64,000 bases of DNA from Lamellibrachia satsuma (GCA_033239005.1 BSQZ01000001.1:33526688-33590687), one strand, 5' to 3'; positions 24,201-34,230 are shown, numbered from the stretch's first letter. Notes: generated by a model from the sequence alone, not told the origin. Program-made: numbers and translations.

Positions 24201-27200
24201 TCAGTCCCTTATGTAGATGTCACCACTGTCTCTTTGGTGGCCTATGTTACATGTCAGTCCCTTAGGTAGATGTCACCACTGTCTCTTTGGTGGCCTATGT
24301 TACATGTCAGTCCCTTAGGTAGATGTCACCACTGTCTCTTTGGTGGCCTATGTTACATGTCAGTCCCTTATGTAGATGTCACCACTGTCTCTTTGGTGGC
24401 CTATGTTACATGTCAGTCCCTTATGTAGATGTCACCACTGTCTCTTTGGTGGCCTATGTTACATGTCAGTCCCTTATGTAGATGTCACCACTGTCTCTTT
24501 GGTGGCCTATGTTACATGTCAGTCCCTTAGGTAGATGTCACCACTGTCTCTTTGGTGGCCTATGTTACATGTCAGTCCCTTATGTAGATGTCACCACTGT
24601 CTCTTTGGTGGCCTATGTTACATGTCAGTCCCTTAGGTAGATGTTACCACTGTCTCTTTGGTGGCCTGTTACATGTCAGTCCCTTATGTAGATGTCACCA
24701 CTGTCTCTGTGGTGGTTTATGTTACATGTCAGTCCCTTATATAGATGTCACCAATGTCTCTGTGGTGGATTATGTTACATATCAGTCCCTTATATAGATG
24801 TCACCACTGTCTCTATGGTGGCCTATGTTACATGTCAGTGCCTTAGGTAGATGTCACCACTGTCTCTGTGGTGGTCTATGTTACATGTCAGTGCCTTGTG
24901 TAGATATCACCACTGTCTCTGTGGTGGTCTATGTTACATGTCAGTGCTTTATGTAGATGTCACCACTGACTCTGTGGTGGTCCATATCACATGTCAGTGC
25001 CTTGTGTAGGTGTCACCACTGTCTCTGTGGTGGTCCATGTCACATGTCAGTGCCTTGCGTAGATGTCACCACTGTCTTTATGGTGGTCCATGTCACATGT
25101 CAGTGCCTTGCGTAGATGTCACCACTGTCTCTGTGGTGGTCTTTGTGACATGTCAGTTCCTTGTGTAGATGTCACCACTGTCTCTGTGGTGGTATTTGTG
25201 ACATGTCAGTGCCTTGTGTAGATGTCACCACTGTCTCTGTGGTGGTCTGTGTTACATGTCAGTGCCTTGTATAGATGTCACCACTGTCTCTGTGGTGGAC
25301 CATGTCACATGTCAGTGCCTTGCGTAGATGTCACCACTGTCTCTGTGGTGGTCTTTGTGACATGTCAGTTCCTTGTGTAGATGTCACCACTGTCTCTGTG
25401 GTGGTCTGTGTTACATGTCAGTGCCTTGTATAGATGTCACCACTGTCTCTGTGGTGGACCATGTCACATGTCAGTGCCTTGCGTAGATGTCACCACTGTC
25501 TCTGGTGGTCTTTGTGACATGTCAGTTCCTTCTGTAGATGTCACCACTGTCTCTGTGGTGGTCTGTGTTACATGTCAGTGCCTTGTATAGATGTCACCAC
25601 TGTCTCTGTGGTGGACCATGTCACATGTCAGTTCCTTGCGTAGATGTCACCACTGTCTCTGTGGTGGTCTTTGTGACATGTCAGTTCCTTGTGTAGATGT
25701 CACCACTGTCTCTGTGGTGGTCTGTGTTACATGTCAGTGCCTTGTATAGATGTCACCACTGTCTCTGTGGTGGACCATGTCACATGTCAGTGCCTTGCGT
25801 AGATGTCACCACTGTCTCTGTGGTGGTCTTTGTGACATGTCAGTTCCTTGTGTAGATGTCACCACTGTCTCTGTGGTGGACCATGTCACATGTCACCACT
25901 GTCTCTATGATAGTTGGACAGTTGACCTATATCCACTTTCTTCTTAATCTTGTTTCTGTAGGATCGCCGCGGAGAACAGAAGGAACAACTGTACATAGAC
26001 GACAAGCGCATCATGTTCAAGGCTGTCTTCCCTCTGAATGAGATCATTGTTGACTTCTTTGATCATCTCAAATCTGTCACATCAGGATACGCCAGGTCTC
26101 AATGATCAGTTGACACTGTAGTTGCTCTACTCATTGAGACAAACACTGCAGTTGCTCTACTCATTGAGACAAACACTGTAGTTGCTCTACTCATTGAGAC
26201 AAACACTGTAGTTGCTCTACTCATTGAGACAAACACTGTAGTTGCTCTACTCATTGAGACAAACACTGTAGTTGCACTACTCATTGAGACAAACACTGTA
26301 GTTGCTCTACTTATTGAGACAAACACTGTAGTTGCTCTACTCATTGAGACAAACACTGTAGTTGCTCTACTCATTGAGACAAACACTGTAGTTGCTCTAC
26401 TCATTGAGACAAACACTGTAGTTGCGCTACTCATTGAGACAAACACTGTAGTTGCTCTACTCATTGAGACAAACACTGTAGTTGCTCTACTCATTGAGAC
26501 AAACACTGTAGTTGCTCTACTTATTGAGACAAACACTGTAGTTGGTCTACTCATTGAGACAAACACTGTAGTTGCTCTACTTATTGAGACAAACACTGTA
26601 GTTGCTCTACTTATTGAGACAAACACTGTAGTTGCGCTACTCATTGAGACAAACACTGTACTTGTTCTACTCATTGAGACAAACACTGTAGTTGGTCTAC
26701 TCATTAAGACAAACACTGTAGTTGCTCTACTCATTGAGACAAACACTGTAGTTGCTCTACTTATTAAGACAAACACTGTAGTTGCGCTACTCATTGAGAC
26801 AAACACTGTAGTTGGTCTACTCATTGAGACAAACACTGTAGTTGCTCTACTCATTGAGACAAACACTGTAGTTGGTCTGCTCATTGAGACAAACACTGTA
26901 GTTGCTCTACTCATTGAGACAAACACTGTAGTTGTTCTACTCATTGTAATTTAATAATGAATATTTTCCATAATGTTATACACACATTAGTTAGCAATAT
27001 TTTTAAAACTTAATTTGACTACTTACTATATTATTATGTACATATATTTTAATTATTATCATTATCTATGTATATTTATTTATATAGTTGTTTGTGTATT
27101 ATTATATTATTGTATTGCTATATTGTTCCGTAGTTATTTTGATATAATTATTAACATTATTAGTATTTTAATATATTTATTTATTTAATAATTATGTTAT

Positions 27201-29363
27201 TAATTTTTATATGCTGTGAAGTGCCACGAACAATTTTGGATCCGACGCTATGTCACATAAAATATATTATTATTATTATTACAAATATGCATCTTATGGC
27301 ATCTTCTAGAAATTGTCATATTTGTGAACTATATAAATACTGTCTTACTAGTTCCTTGTGTTGCTACTTGTGTAACGCTGTAAGAGATACTGGACTGTTA
27401 TAACACTGTTCCTCGGGTTGCAGCTTTGACTACGAGGACAATGGCTACAGAGAAGCAAATCTCATCAAGGTAATGTTTCTAGCAGAATAATCATGTCTGT
27501 CATATGACTTGTGTTATGATGATATGACCTGGAACCTGTGTAATAGGAATGTTGGATCCGTGGTCTTTAAAAACAGGTTCATAAGTCCAACCATGTTGTT
27601 TTGTGTAAGTAGAAGTTATTGTCTGCATATAAAAGTAAAATGAGAGTCTGACTTAGAAACGTTGTAAGATTGTTGGGAATACAAACGCTACAGATAACAT
27701 CATCTGCTGAAGCTTCACACAACCCGTGTGTCTGTTAAGAAGACGGCAAATGTCACTGAAGTGGCCAGTTGAGCTGTTATAAAGCTAAGCCAGTCATCAA
27801 AACATGAAGTCTGTAGTCACATTGAAAAATCAGTTGTCATAATGTAAAATGAGTTGTTGCAATGTAAAATTTGTTGTTGCAATGCAGAATCAGTTGTCAC
27901 AATGTAATGTTAGTTGATGCTATTAGTTGATGTATGTCACAATGAAAAATCAGTCCTGAAATCAGTTTGAAAGTGGCACAACCCAACATCTTTCACCTCC
28001 ATCTCTTCACCTCCAACCCTTCAACTCCGTCTCTTCATCTCCATATCTCCAACCATTAACCTCCATCCCTTCACCTCCATCCCTTCACCTCCATACCTTC
28101 ACCTCCACTCCTTCATTTCCATCCCTTCACCTCCATCACTTCACCTGCATCACTTCACCTCCATTCCTTCACCTACGTCCCTTCACCGCCATCCCTTCTC
28201 CTCCACCCCTTTACCTCCATCCTGTCACTTCCATCCCTTCATCTCCATCTCTTCACCTCCATCTCTTCACCTCCATCCATTTGCCTCCATCCCATCATCT
28301 CCACCCTTTCACCTCTATCCCTTCACCTCCATCTCTTCACCTCCATCTCTTCATCTCCATCTCTTTGCCTCCATCCCTTCATCTCATCCCTTCGCTTCCA
28401 TCCCTTTGCCTTCATCCCTTCACATCCTCCCCTTCACCTCCACACCTTCACCTCCATCCCATTTCCACATTCTTTGCACAACACAGCCTACATTAATTTG
28501 AGACAGGTTAGAGGTTTTTTGCAGATTGTTATCTTATTGAATGGCAAAGAGGTGGACGAGCTGACACAGATCGCGCACACGAGTCGCGCGCGCCTGACTG
28601 CCAAACGCATGGTTACCAAGCTGAAGGAGGCCATCCCTCCGCAACTCTTCGAGATCGTCATCCAGGCCAAGGTCGGGGCGAAGGTCATCGCCCGTGAGAA
28701 CATCAAAGCAACGCGGAAGGACGTCCTGGCTAAATGTGTAAGTTGACAGTTATCGCCATGAGACAAAGGGTCTTTTTGACACTTGATGCTCTCAGTTGAG
28801 ACTGTCTGATATTTTGATGTTCTACTTCAAGAAAGGTCAATAGTGTTGTAGTAGCTGTATTGTATTGTATTGTATTGTATTGGTATTGCAATACTATTGC
28901 GTTAGTTTCATGACTATTGTGATATCATGAAGTAACGAACAGCTAGGAACACAGACCCAAATCATAAGTGATGGGTGGCGCCACCAGGTGGCCTTGGAGG
29001 CAGGTGATTAAAAATTGTGAATCCATGAGAGATGTTGCTGTGATCAACAAATGTTTATGTTAGGCTGATAAATAAGTAAAATGACCAAATAATTATCTTT
29101 ATTATAGATAATTCAGTGTTATTAACGATTGATAGTTAAATATACTATCAATATTATTGCATCATCACATCGACTGTTGCGACACAGATAGTTTAGTGTG
29201 CTGTCACACCTCTATAATTAAATGTATTACCTTGCAGTACGGCGGAGACATCACGCGCAAGATGAAGCTACTAAAGAGGCAGGCGGAGGGAAAGAAGAAG
29301 ATGCGGCGGATCGGTAACATCGACATACCCAAGGAGGCATTCATCAATGTCCTTAAACGATGA
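12201..29363 (+). CDS. GUF1: GUF1, mitochondrial translation factor (LepA/EF4 GTPase)
   Basis: Ribosome-dependent GTPase of the mitochondrion, orthologue of bacterial LepA. Exons: 12201-12267 (less sure), 12833-12941, 13456-13604, 14586-14666, 16458-16619, 17036-17213, 17961-18051, 18793-18922, 19216-19325, 20575-20702, 21209-21279, 23483-23584, 25962-26095, 27424-27469, 28525-28737, 29238-29363. All junctions are GT-AG, and from 12833 onward the phases join without a break to 608 residues after Met 12836. G motifs: AHVDHGKST (~18-26), RGIT (~57), DTPG (~85), NKID (~137), SAK (~168). The LepA C-terminal domain ends [20 protein letters not shown]. Two 5' choices join in frame to 12833: the exon 12201-12267 with a good acceptor, or ATG 12659-12688 ([10 protein letters not shown]). 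The targeting peptide is not seen. Human GUF1 is 669 residues by memory. Exons are about a tenth of the span; introns are mostly arrays. Confidence 0.95.
14128..14262. repeat. ~26-bp minisatellite in GUF1 intron
   Basis: Five or so units of ggtgctgtacagtggtgtat followed by gaattg or gcattg. It lies mid-intron between exons 13456-13604 and 14586-14666, and shows no similarity to either exon boundary. Confidence 0.85.
15197..16457. repeat. 55-bp array of about 23 decoy acceptors before GUF1 exon 16458
   Basis: The unit reads ggtgtgcagccccacactgt, tgccaacttctaccttgtat, cttggctgtccacag. It equals the last 7 bases of the true intron plus the first ~36 bases of the exon (GGTGTGCAGGCCCAAACTGT.. GCCAACTTCTACCTGG), followed by spacer. 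Every unit therefore ends in tccacag (tccaagg in some) followed by ggtgtgcag. All three forward frames are open through most of the array, which creates large spurious open frames. Some units have lost one C (54 bp). Confidence 0.95.
17214..17535. repeat. 58-bp array of decoy donors after GUF1 exon 17036-17213
   Basis: About five units, each repeating the last ~55 bases of the exon (AAGTACCGAGGAGCCATGTG, TAATGTAGCAATGAGAGATG, then tcc..aaag) followed by gtaaag or gtaaat. Donor-like AAAG|gtaaa sites recur near 17213, 17271, 17329, 17385, 17444 and 17502. Since 58 is not a multiple of three, use of a later donor would normally shift the frame. Confidence 0.92.
17745..17960. repeat. ~30-37-bp array of decoy acceptors before GUF1 exon 17961-18051
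   Basis: About seven upstream copies of tttgttgtaggtcagaggat plus catgtctgg or catgtatgtgg. The real exon begins with the same GTCAGAGGATCATGTCTG. One copy reads gtaagtcat and lacks a usable AG at the equivalent point. Together with the donor array at the other end, the same intron is bounded by two junction-derived arrays. Confidence 0.92.
18235..18718. repeat. 71-bp minisatellite in GUF1 intron
   Basis: About 6-7 units containing gaacgaggacaaatggtgtc, tctgtaacttacacaactac, agcaccatagcagccacagc and caataacaaca. It lies upstream of exon 18793-18922 but shares no clear sequence with it. Confidence 0.9.
19326..19962. repeat. ~19-20-bp GC-rich array starting at a GUF1 donor site
   Basis: About 33 copies of gtcagtgtagcggacccgg (outer copies have tagtgg). 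The first copy starts exactly at the donor of exon 19216-19325 (AGCAG|gtcagtattatggacccgg), so every unit keeps a gtcagt donor-like start. Frequent cccggg and the cpg content make it a local GC spike in an AT-rich intron. Inner copies (tagcgg) are more uniform than outer ones (tagtgg), suggesting expansion from the middle. Confidence 0.92.
20010..20118. repeat. ~32-bp repeat in GUF1 intron
   Basis: Three to four copies of atctaatccatctagtagct followed by attacaacat. Short and imperfect. Confidence 0.8.
20703..21035. repeat. ~35-bp array of decoy donors after GUF1 exon 20575-20702
   Basis: Eight or nine diverged units of ttacaacacccaatgtgtct, tacaaaggtaaacca. The exon ends ACAACACCCAATGTACCTTA, CAAAG|gtaaccatt, so each unit again contains the exon end and the donor. 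Divergence is higher than in the GUF1 acceptor array, so this one is probably older. Confidence 0.88.
21325..21815. repeat. 19-bp array in GUF1 intron
   Basis: About 26 copies of gataaaggtgggagcatta, with variants aggtcgg, aggtcag, aggttgg and aatgtgg. A few stray copies recur at 22150-22240. It starts about 45 bp after the donor of exon 21209-21279; no exon similarity is evident. Confidence 0.9.
22425..23262. repeat. 46-bp minisatellite in GUF1 intron
   Basis: About 18 units of gttgactcttcattttgatt, gacaacaggggg, ttgaatatgtggta. A weak resemblance to the acceptor region of the next exon (ccagttgcctgatgccaacatgg) through the ..cagtttgattgacaacatgg.. version of the unit is possible but not convincing. 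Confidence 0.9.
23885..24022. repeat. 18-bp repeat in GUF1 intron
   Basis: About seven copies of cagtgtaacatgtataca. It directly precedes the longer 61-bp array. Confidence 0.85.
24023..25895. repeat. ~61-bp minisatellite, about 30 copies, in GUF1 intron
   Basis: Units contain atgtcaccactgtctctgtg, gtggtctatgttacatgtca and gtgccttgtgtag. Copies in the first half have cccttatgtag and tttggtggcc; those in the second half have gccttgtgtag and gtggtggtc, with higher-order pairing of alternating variants around 25100-25860. It lies between exons 23483-23584 and 25962-26095. The start of this intron (gtgggtggcatttccttgta, gacacc) resembles part of the unit weakly. Confidence 0.92.
26100..26946. 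repeat. 30-bp array, about 28 copies, beside a GUF1 donor
   Basis: Very uniform units of cactgtagttgctctactca, ttgagacaaa. It begins within about 15 bp of the donor of exon 25962-26095 (GCCAG|gtctcaatgatcagttgacactgtag). Variable positions are few (gctctac, ggtctac, gcgctac; cattgag, tattgag). The period of 30 with no stop gives a 281-residue antisense open frame of a 10-residue repeat, which is not a gene. Confidence 0.95.
28000..28475. repeat. ~14-15-bp pyrimidine-rich minisatellite before a GUF1 acceptor
   Basis: About 30 diverged copies of ccttcacctccat. The strand asymmetry (C and T in long runs) means the transcript carries a 450-nt pyrimidine tract ending some 50 bp before the acceptor of exon 28525-28737. 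It could bind polypyrimidine-tract proteins; this is inference. Confidence 0.9.
28855..28885. repeat. TGTAT pentanucleotide microsatellite
   Basis: Five tandem tgtat units in the last GUF1 intron. Confidence 0.8.
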
Positions 29364-29672
29364 TCTCCTGACATCCAACGGGCAGTTTTTTTACATGACA
29401 GAGGCCATTTCGCCAATCATTGTGTGGATAAGGCTTAGAATCTGTCTTATTCCTTCAACTGCTGTGTGATTAAAACTTACGATACCCTTTATTTATCATC
29501 TATTCATCAAATAGCCACAGCGTTTTACATAACCACTGAATGTGGCTGAAATGCGTTTAGGAGTGTTACGCATAAATCATGTAGAGCACTTTCTTTGTGA
29601 TGAAGCATATTTATTTTTCAGCCATGTGAACAAGTAGTGTACAGTATGTGTGTATGTTTTCATACATACGAA

Positions 29673-29678
29673 AATAAA
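29673..29678 (+). terminator. Candidate GUF1 polyadenylation signal
   Basis: A canonical AATAAA lies 310 bp after the GUF1 stop codon. A weaker ATTAAA occurs at 29469-29474. No transcript end is known, so the choice is open. Confidence 0.4.
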
Positions 29679-29699
29679 CTATGCATTTTCAGAATCATT

Positions 29700-30448
29700 T
29701 TAATGTACATTTTTGCAATATTCGCTAAGCTGTGCAATCCTGTAATCATGAAGTTACATATTAAATGGTGTTATTTACAAACTGACTTTACATATAAACT
29801 GTTGCGTATATTAAGTCAGGATAAAGCAACCGTAGCCTTCATTGGAGCACTCCAAAGATAGTGCATCATTTATACCACCAAGATATTTTAATCAAGTTAA
29901 TCCAATATTACCACTCACAATCTAAACACATGTCGGGCACTTATTAACTTGATATTAAGATAAGTGATCTGCCTAAGTACATTAGTTTCATATCGTTGTT
30001 AGACATACGTCATCTACTATCAAGAACACTTCAAGTGAACGTGACACTTCAAGTGAACGTGACACTTTAAGTGACACTTCAAGTGAACGTGACACTTGAA
30101 GTAACACTTGAAGTGACACTTGAAGTGACAATAAAAGTAACTACACTGTTAGAAGTCACTGTACTTTGTAGGGGGTAGACGGGTAGACACAGGGAGGGGG
30201 GAGGTAGGGAGAGAAGGGATACAAAGAAGTGGGAGAACAGGAACACGTTATTTTCAGTGCAAATATGTAACCATGTAGGAATGGAGAAAAGTGCTCGTGT
30301 GTTTTCATGCATTCGTTCGTTTGTGTGTGCATGGTAGAGATAGACATTGGAAGAATATATGCTCGGAGAAAGTTAATTCTTCCATATATATTTTCTGCAG
30401 AACCTTCAGTTCTTTTCTAAGGTCTGTTTTTCCTACATCTCCCACAGT
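29700..30448. other. Convergent intergenic region between GUF1 and the Ig gene
   Basis: It contains a short diverged repeat of acttcaagtgaacgtgac (30025-30130), then purine-rich sequence around 30180-30230 (ggtagacacagggaggggg). No coding potential was found. It should hold the 3' UTRs and poly(A) sites of both genes. Confidence 0.5.
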
Positions 30449-31150
30449 TCATAGAATTGTGGTGTCGATAATAACATTTTCATAGCGTTTCTGTTGTTCT
30501 GTCTTTATATATCTACCATTTCTCACATCCAGTGTTGAGATGGTCACAGTGGTGACACCATCATTGTCACTGTCACTGAAGGACTTGTTCATAGTTCCCG
30601 TCACACCTGACGGAGAGAATTGCTGCAGAACACTGTCACTGTCAACTCTGTTACCGCACGTGACAACAGCGTGGACCATTGCCATCAGGACTGCTGCCGC
30701 CAGCACACCGCCAGCCGTACCACAACCAGAGATCACATTCCACTTATACTTTGGCCACAGGTCACCAAAGTACGGACCACGGTAGTTGAGAGCTCGTTTG
30801 ATGATGTAATGTTTCCCGGATGTCTTAAGCACGCAGTAGTAGAGGCCAAAGTGTCGTTCCTGGACAAGAGTTATGTCCATGTTCCTGCCGTCTGCGCTTA
30901 CTCTCCAACTTGCTACACCGTCCAGCGTCTTGAAGTCTATCACGTCTCCCGCCTCCATGATTGTAGTGTCTGGGAGCACCCAGTAATCCACTGTCTCGCT
31001 GTCACCAGCGCTACATGTAAGGGTGACGTTCTCTCCGTACTTGCCTTGCTCATTGAAGCTGTCGTTTGTGTACGGCTTCTGCATCCAGGAGGCATTAGCT
31101 CCAGTAATGGACAGTAGGACGATGATTGACAGCTGTCGGAGGGTAACCAT
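30449..31150 (-). CDS. Small Ig-domain type I transmembrane protein
   Basis: A 233-residue protein encoded in one exon. The start at 31150 has a strong Kozak context (GCCATGG) and opens a signal peptide (MVTLRQLSIIVLLSITG, cleavage after ANA). One V-like Ig domain follows (~25-125): first Cys in NVTLTCSAGD, Trp in DYWVLPD, second Cys in FGLYYCVLK, with an N-glycosylation site at NVT. A transmembrane helix (~150-175: GGVLAAAVLMAMVHAVV) and a Ser/Asp-rich cytoplasmic tail of about 55 residues follow. The tail carries RYENVII, which fits a YxN (Grb2-type SH2) and a Yxx-phi sorting motif but not a strict ITIM. A cell-surface receptor or adhesion role is inferred; no orthologue is recognised. Confidence 0.8.
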   Translation of the reverse strand: MVTLRQLSIIVLLSITGANASWMQKPYTNDSFNEQGKYGENVTLTCSAGDSETVDYWVLPDTTIMEAGDVIDFKTLDGVASWRVSADGRNMDITLVQERHFGLYYCVLKTSGKHYIIKRALNYRGPYFGDLWPKYKWNVISGCGTAGGVLAAAVLMAMVHAVVTCGNRVDSDSVLQQFSPSGVTGTMNKSFSDSDNDGVTTVTISTLDVRNGRYIKTEQQKRYENVIIDTTIL

Positions 31151-31189
31151 GGCAACTGTTGAAATAAACATGCAGTGTAAACCATAGGT

Positions 31190-31345
31190 AAAACAGGGAA
31201 ACATGAACAGTTGGCAGTTGTAGGAAACATGAACAGTTAGCAGTTGTAAGAAACATGAACAGTTGGCAGTTGTAGGAAACATGAACAGTTAGCAGTTGTA
31301 GGAAACATGAACAGTTAGCAGTTGTAGGAAACATGAACTTTTCAA
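31190..31345. repeat. ~26-bp array upstream of the Ig gene acceptor
   Basis: Five or six units of gaacagttggcagttgtaggaaacat. On the minus strand the unit (catgtttcctacaactgcc) resembles the true acceptor and exon start (catgtttatttcaacag|TTGCCATGG), so it may be another junction-derived array, though the match is looser than in GUF1. Confidence 0.75.
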
Positions 31346-31999
31346 TAGATGAACATTACAGACATTATGTGATTGACAGCGACCACAGACCATAATCTAC
31401 ACAGCGACTGTTGTCGGAAAGGGAAACAGACGATAGACCAACAAGGTAACATGGTTCAGTTTGGGAGCTTAAATGTTAGGTTTTTAGATGGCCAACTTGA
31501 ATCAAAAGAATGCCATATGTGGTGGTGTATTTTCAATGTATATTAGATATGTTAACGCTAATATATAAACTGGATAAAAATACTGCATTAAGAACAATGT
31601 GGTGCATAGAAATGATGCCTGTTGTTCAGGTTTTGTTCACTGGTTGGTTGAATTTAGGACAAAGTCCCTCACTCCACAGATCCTAAGCCACAACGTTGCA
31701 AACTATTCAGATAAAAATCTTAATTTGCTTTAATAATCATCTATAACTCTGTTCAAATATTCCATGAACAAATGTTAAGTTAACATAAGCATGTGTGAAT
31801 TTAATTAATTGGCCTGAACATTTGGTGAGGTTAATTTTATTTTAGTGGAAAATTTCTGAGTTAATTGTAATTTAATTAATTAATTTATCAAATTAAATGG
31901 CCCATGTCTGGTTCTCAAATTCTTTCTTATTTGGCAAGCATCTTCACATTTCACACTTAGACATTAATCAGTTACATATTTAACATGCACAAAACTTAC

Positions 32000-32110
32000 C
32001 TGATATTGCAGCTTCAAGTTTCACAAGGTTGTCTGCGTGAAGCCTTTCAGCGTGGTTGTGTACTACAAGTCGTACAGAGTTGTACTATGAGAGTGGGTAC
32101 CGTCTTGACA
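32000..32110 (-). other. Putative 5' non-coding exon of the Ig gene
   Basis: On the minus strand a strong donor, ATATCAG|gtaagt, ends at 32000. The matching acceptor, tttatttcaacag, lies at 31155, just before the start codon. The upstream limit of the exon and the promoter are not defined by the sequence; 32110 is a guess. Confidence 0.45.
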
Positions 32111-33025
32111 GGGGACAAATAACTAGTCTGTGTAACTGATAAGATAAGGTCAACACCCGGAGGTAAAACAGGTTAGCCTAATATGACAAGAATGTTTCGT
32201 GCCTTTGTTGACAAAACTTGGTTGAAGTCCAGGAATAGCTTCCTTCATGCTGTTAAGCCCCTTGATGATAAACCACACAGGTCAACGCACCTGCAATCAA
32301 GACAAGCTGTCACTTGACCCTGAGGAGTCTTCTTCCTTTTCCTGCCAACGTCCATGCTAACACGACCCATGACCAACCTGACAGTGTCTCCATCGCCTCA
32401 GGACTCGTGTTGGATGTAACAGAGCATCAATGATGAGATGAGGACACAACCGAGACACCCTGAATGTGATTGTGGAGAGGAGCACCAAATGATGTAACAT
32501 CTAGAATTACCTCCCACCAGAGCATCACAGTCCACACAACTTGGCAGTGTTCAACTCCTGTGTTCTGCAGTAGGGGGAAGTGTTCTGCAGTAGGGGGAGG
32601 TGCTCTGCAGAAGGGAGAAGTGTTCTGCAGTAGGGGGAAGTGTTCTGCAGTAGGGGGAGGTGCTCTGCAGTAGGGGGAAGTGTTCTGCAGTAGGGGGAGG
32701 TGTTCTGCAGTAGGGGGAAGTGTTTCATAATTTTTTCACTGTTTACAATTTGGAGGTTTCCTGGTAAACTGTTGTATTAATAATAATATGTTTAACAGCA
32801 GTTTTGCTACCATAATGTATTTTTAAAACAAAGTCATATTTTCTTCTTCTTCCGGGTACGAGTCAACCCTCTCTGCAAGGCTTATAGACTCGGTGTGTGT
32901 GCACACGTGTTAAAGTGATGAAAGAGAAAGTAATAAAATATTTGGAAGAAAGAGAAAAGATGACAGCGTGCGTGTAGGACTGCAATTTGAGGAGAGGAAA
33001 AGTTGAAAACATGAAAACTTTTATA
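32111..33025. other. Intergenic region upstream of the Ig gene, with a 20-bp repeat
   Basis: No gene was found. At 32562-32725 there are about eight copies of gttctgcagtagggggaagt (variants gaggtg and gaagggagaa), a G-rich, PstI-site-bearing minisatellite. The rest is unremarkable. Confidence 0.6.
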
Positions 33026-33545
33026 TCAATTAATGTTGCAAGCTGGAGATCTTCTGCCTGAAAATCTCCAAACTTGGTGCTGTAGCTGCGTTGGCTGCAC
33101 GTTATTCCAATTGACTATTATACTATACTGGATGAATTGCTTAGTGATTAGGGGGAGTTGAAAAGTTTCAGAATGTGTGTGTTGAGAGAGTCTCACCAGG
33201 AGTATAAGTTCGGGGAAGAGGTCCAGGGCGACTATGCCATGCAATGTCTTATAAAACATGACAAGGCGGATGTCGGTTCTCCTTTGTTGGAGGCTGCACC
33301 AGTGCAAGTGTTTGATCATGGCGGTGACACCTGCTTCACGGTTGTAGTTCTTACAAACATACTGTGCTGCCCATCTTTGGACTATCTCTATTTTGTTTTT
33401 GTACGTTTGTGTGTAGGGGTCCTTTACGAGTATGTGGCCATGAAGAGTGCATTGTTTGTATTTCGGGTTACAGGATCTGGTTATGTGGAGTACACTACAT
33501 TTCTGGGGATTGAACTCCATTTGCCATGTGTCTTCCCACTTTTAT
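33026..33545 (-). mobile_element. LINE fragment of a second family (Jockey/RTE-like C-terminus)
   Basis: A 164-residue open frame on the minus strand starts FNPQKCSVLHITRSCNPK (the post-catalytic 'primer grip' side of RT), then jumps to IEIVQRWAAQYVCKNYNREA and HLHWCSLQQRRTDIRLVMFY, ending with WNNVQPTQLQHQVWRFSGRR. The abrupt passage from KDPYTQTYKN to IEIVQRWAAQ suggests an internal deletion. Its 3' end matches the fragment at 11378-11597. The open frame has survived, but only part of the protein is present. Confidence 0.75.
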
Positions 33546-34136
33546 AATAATGTTTTATTTCAGGCAAAAGCCCACATATATACATACAATACAAGTAGAA
33601 AAAAAAATATATATAGGGGAAGGTTGGGTATATTGGACCATTCGTCATATTGGACCATGGCCATATAACTATATAACTCATTACGGTACCAAAGGTAACA
33701 TGGCTTTATCTCCTGACTGACTTTTAAATAAAATGTGCATCAAGAGTAAAAATGGTGGACTCGCAAAAACTTAGAAAAGGTGAGCATATATTAGTTTTTT
33801 ATCCTTCTGATGAAACGTTTGTGTGTAAACAAAGTGATGTGGGACAGTACTTTGTAACGCTTCAGCTAACCGAGGCACATGGGGGTGAAATAAGTATGTA
33901 AACAATGAATGAGGAAGGTTTGAAGAGCAAAGTTTCTCTAGCTTTGTAGATATCTACATATGGGTTCATCACTGTGTGATCCGCTATATTAGACCACCAT
34001 TCCGGTATATTGGACCATTGGTATTGTGAGTCAACCTCCATCGTTTGCCCCATCTGTGGGCAAACGATGGAGGATGACAAGAACATACTTGACGACTAAT
34101 ACTGATACCTTCGTTGATTAAAGCTCTTTACACTAG

Positions 34137-34138
<2 letters not shown>
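33546..34138. other. Non-coding stretch with tattggacca repeats and a hairpin
   Basis: The motif tatattggaccat or close variants occurs near 33628, 33650, 33986 and 34007. A perfect 16-bp stem with a 7-base loop is formed by 34035-34050 (cctccatcgtttgccc) and 34058-34073 (gggcaaacgatggagg). These look like remains of a mobile element, but no target duplication was found. Confidence 0.5.

Positions 34139-34190
<52 letters not shown>
34139..34190. repeat. (TA)n microsatellite
   Basis: About 25 TA dinucleotides, then a degenerate tail of ataaatatatatacac to about 34230. Confidence 0.95.
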
Positions 34191-34230
34191 TATATATACA
34201 CTGTATATATATATAAATATACACACGTCA

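Noticed and set aside
24023..25895. CRISPR-like regular repeats
   Set aside because: Units are continuous with no unique spacers, in a eukaryotic intron; it is a minisatellite. The same holds for the other arrays.
26099..26944. 281-residue antisense open frame of a 10-residue repeat
   Set aside because: It is produced by the stop-free 30-bp intronic array, with no start context, promoter or similarity.
28488..28766. Antisense frame opposite GUF1 exon 28525-28737
   Set aside because: It is the shadow of a well-supported GUF1 exon.
30540..31117. Plus-strand frames opposite the Ig gene
   Set aside because: They are shadows of the minus-strand Ig coding sequence, which has signal peptide, paired cysteines and TM segment.
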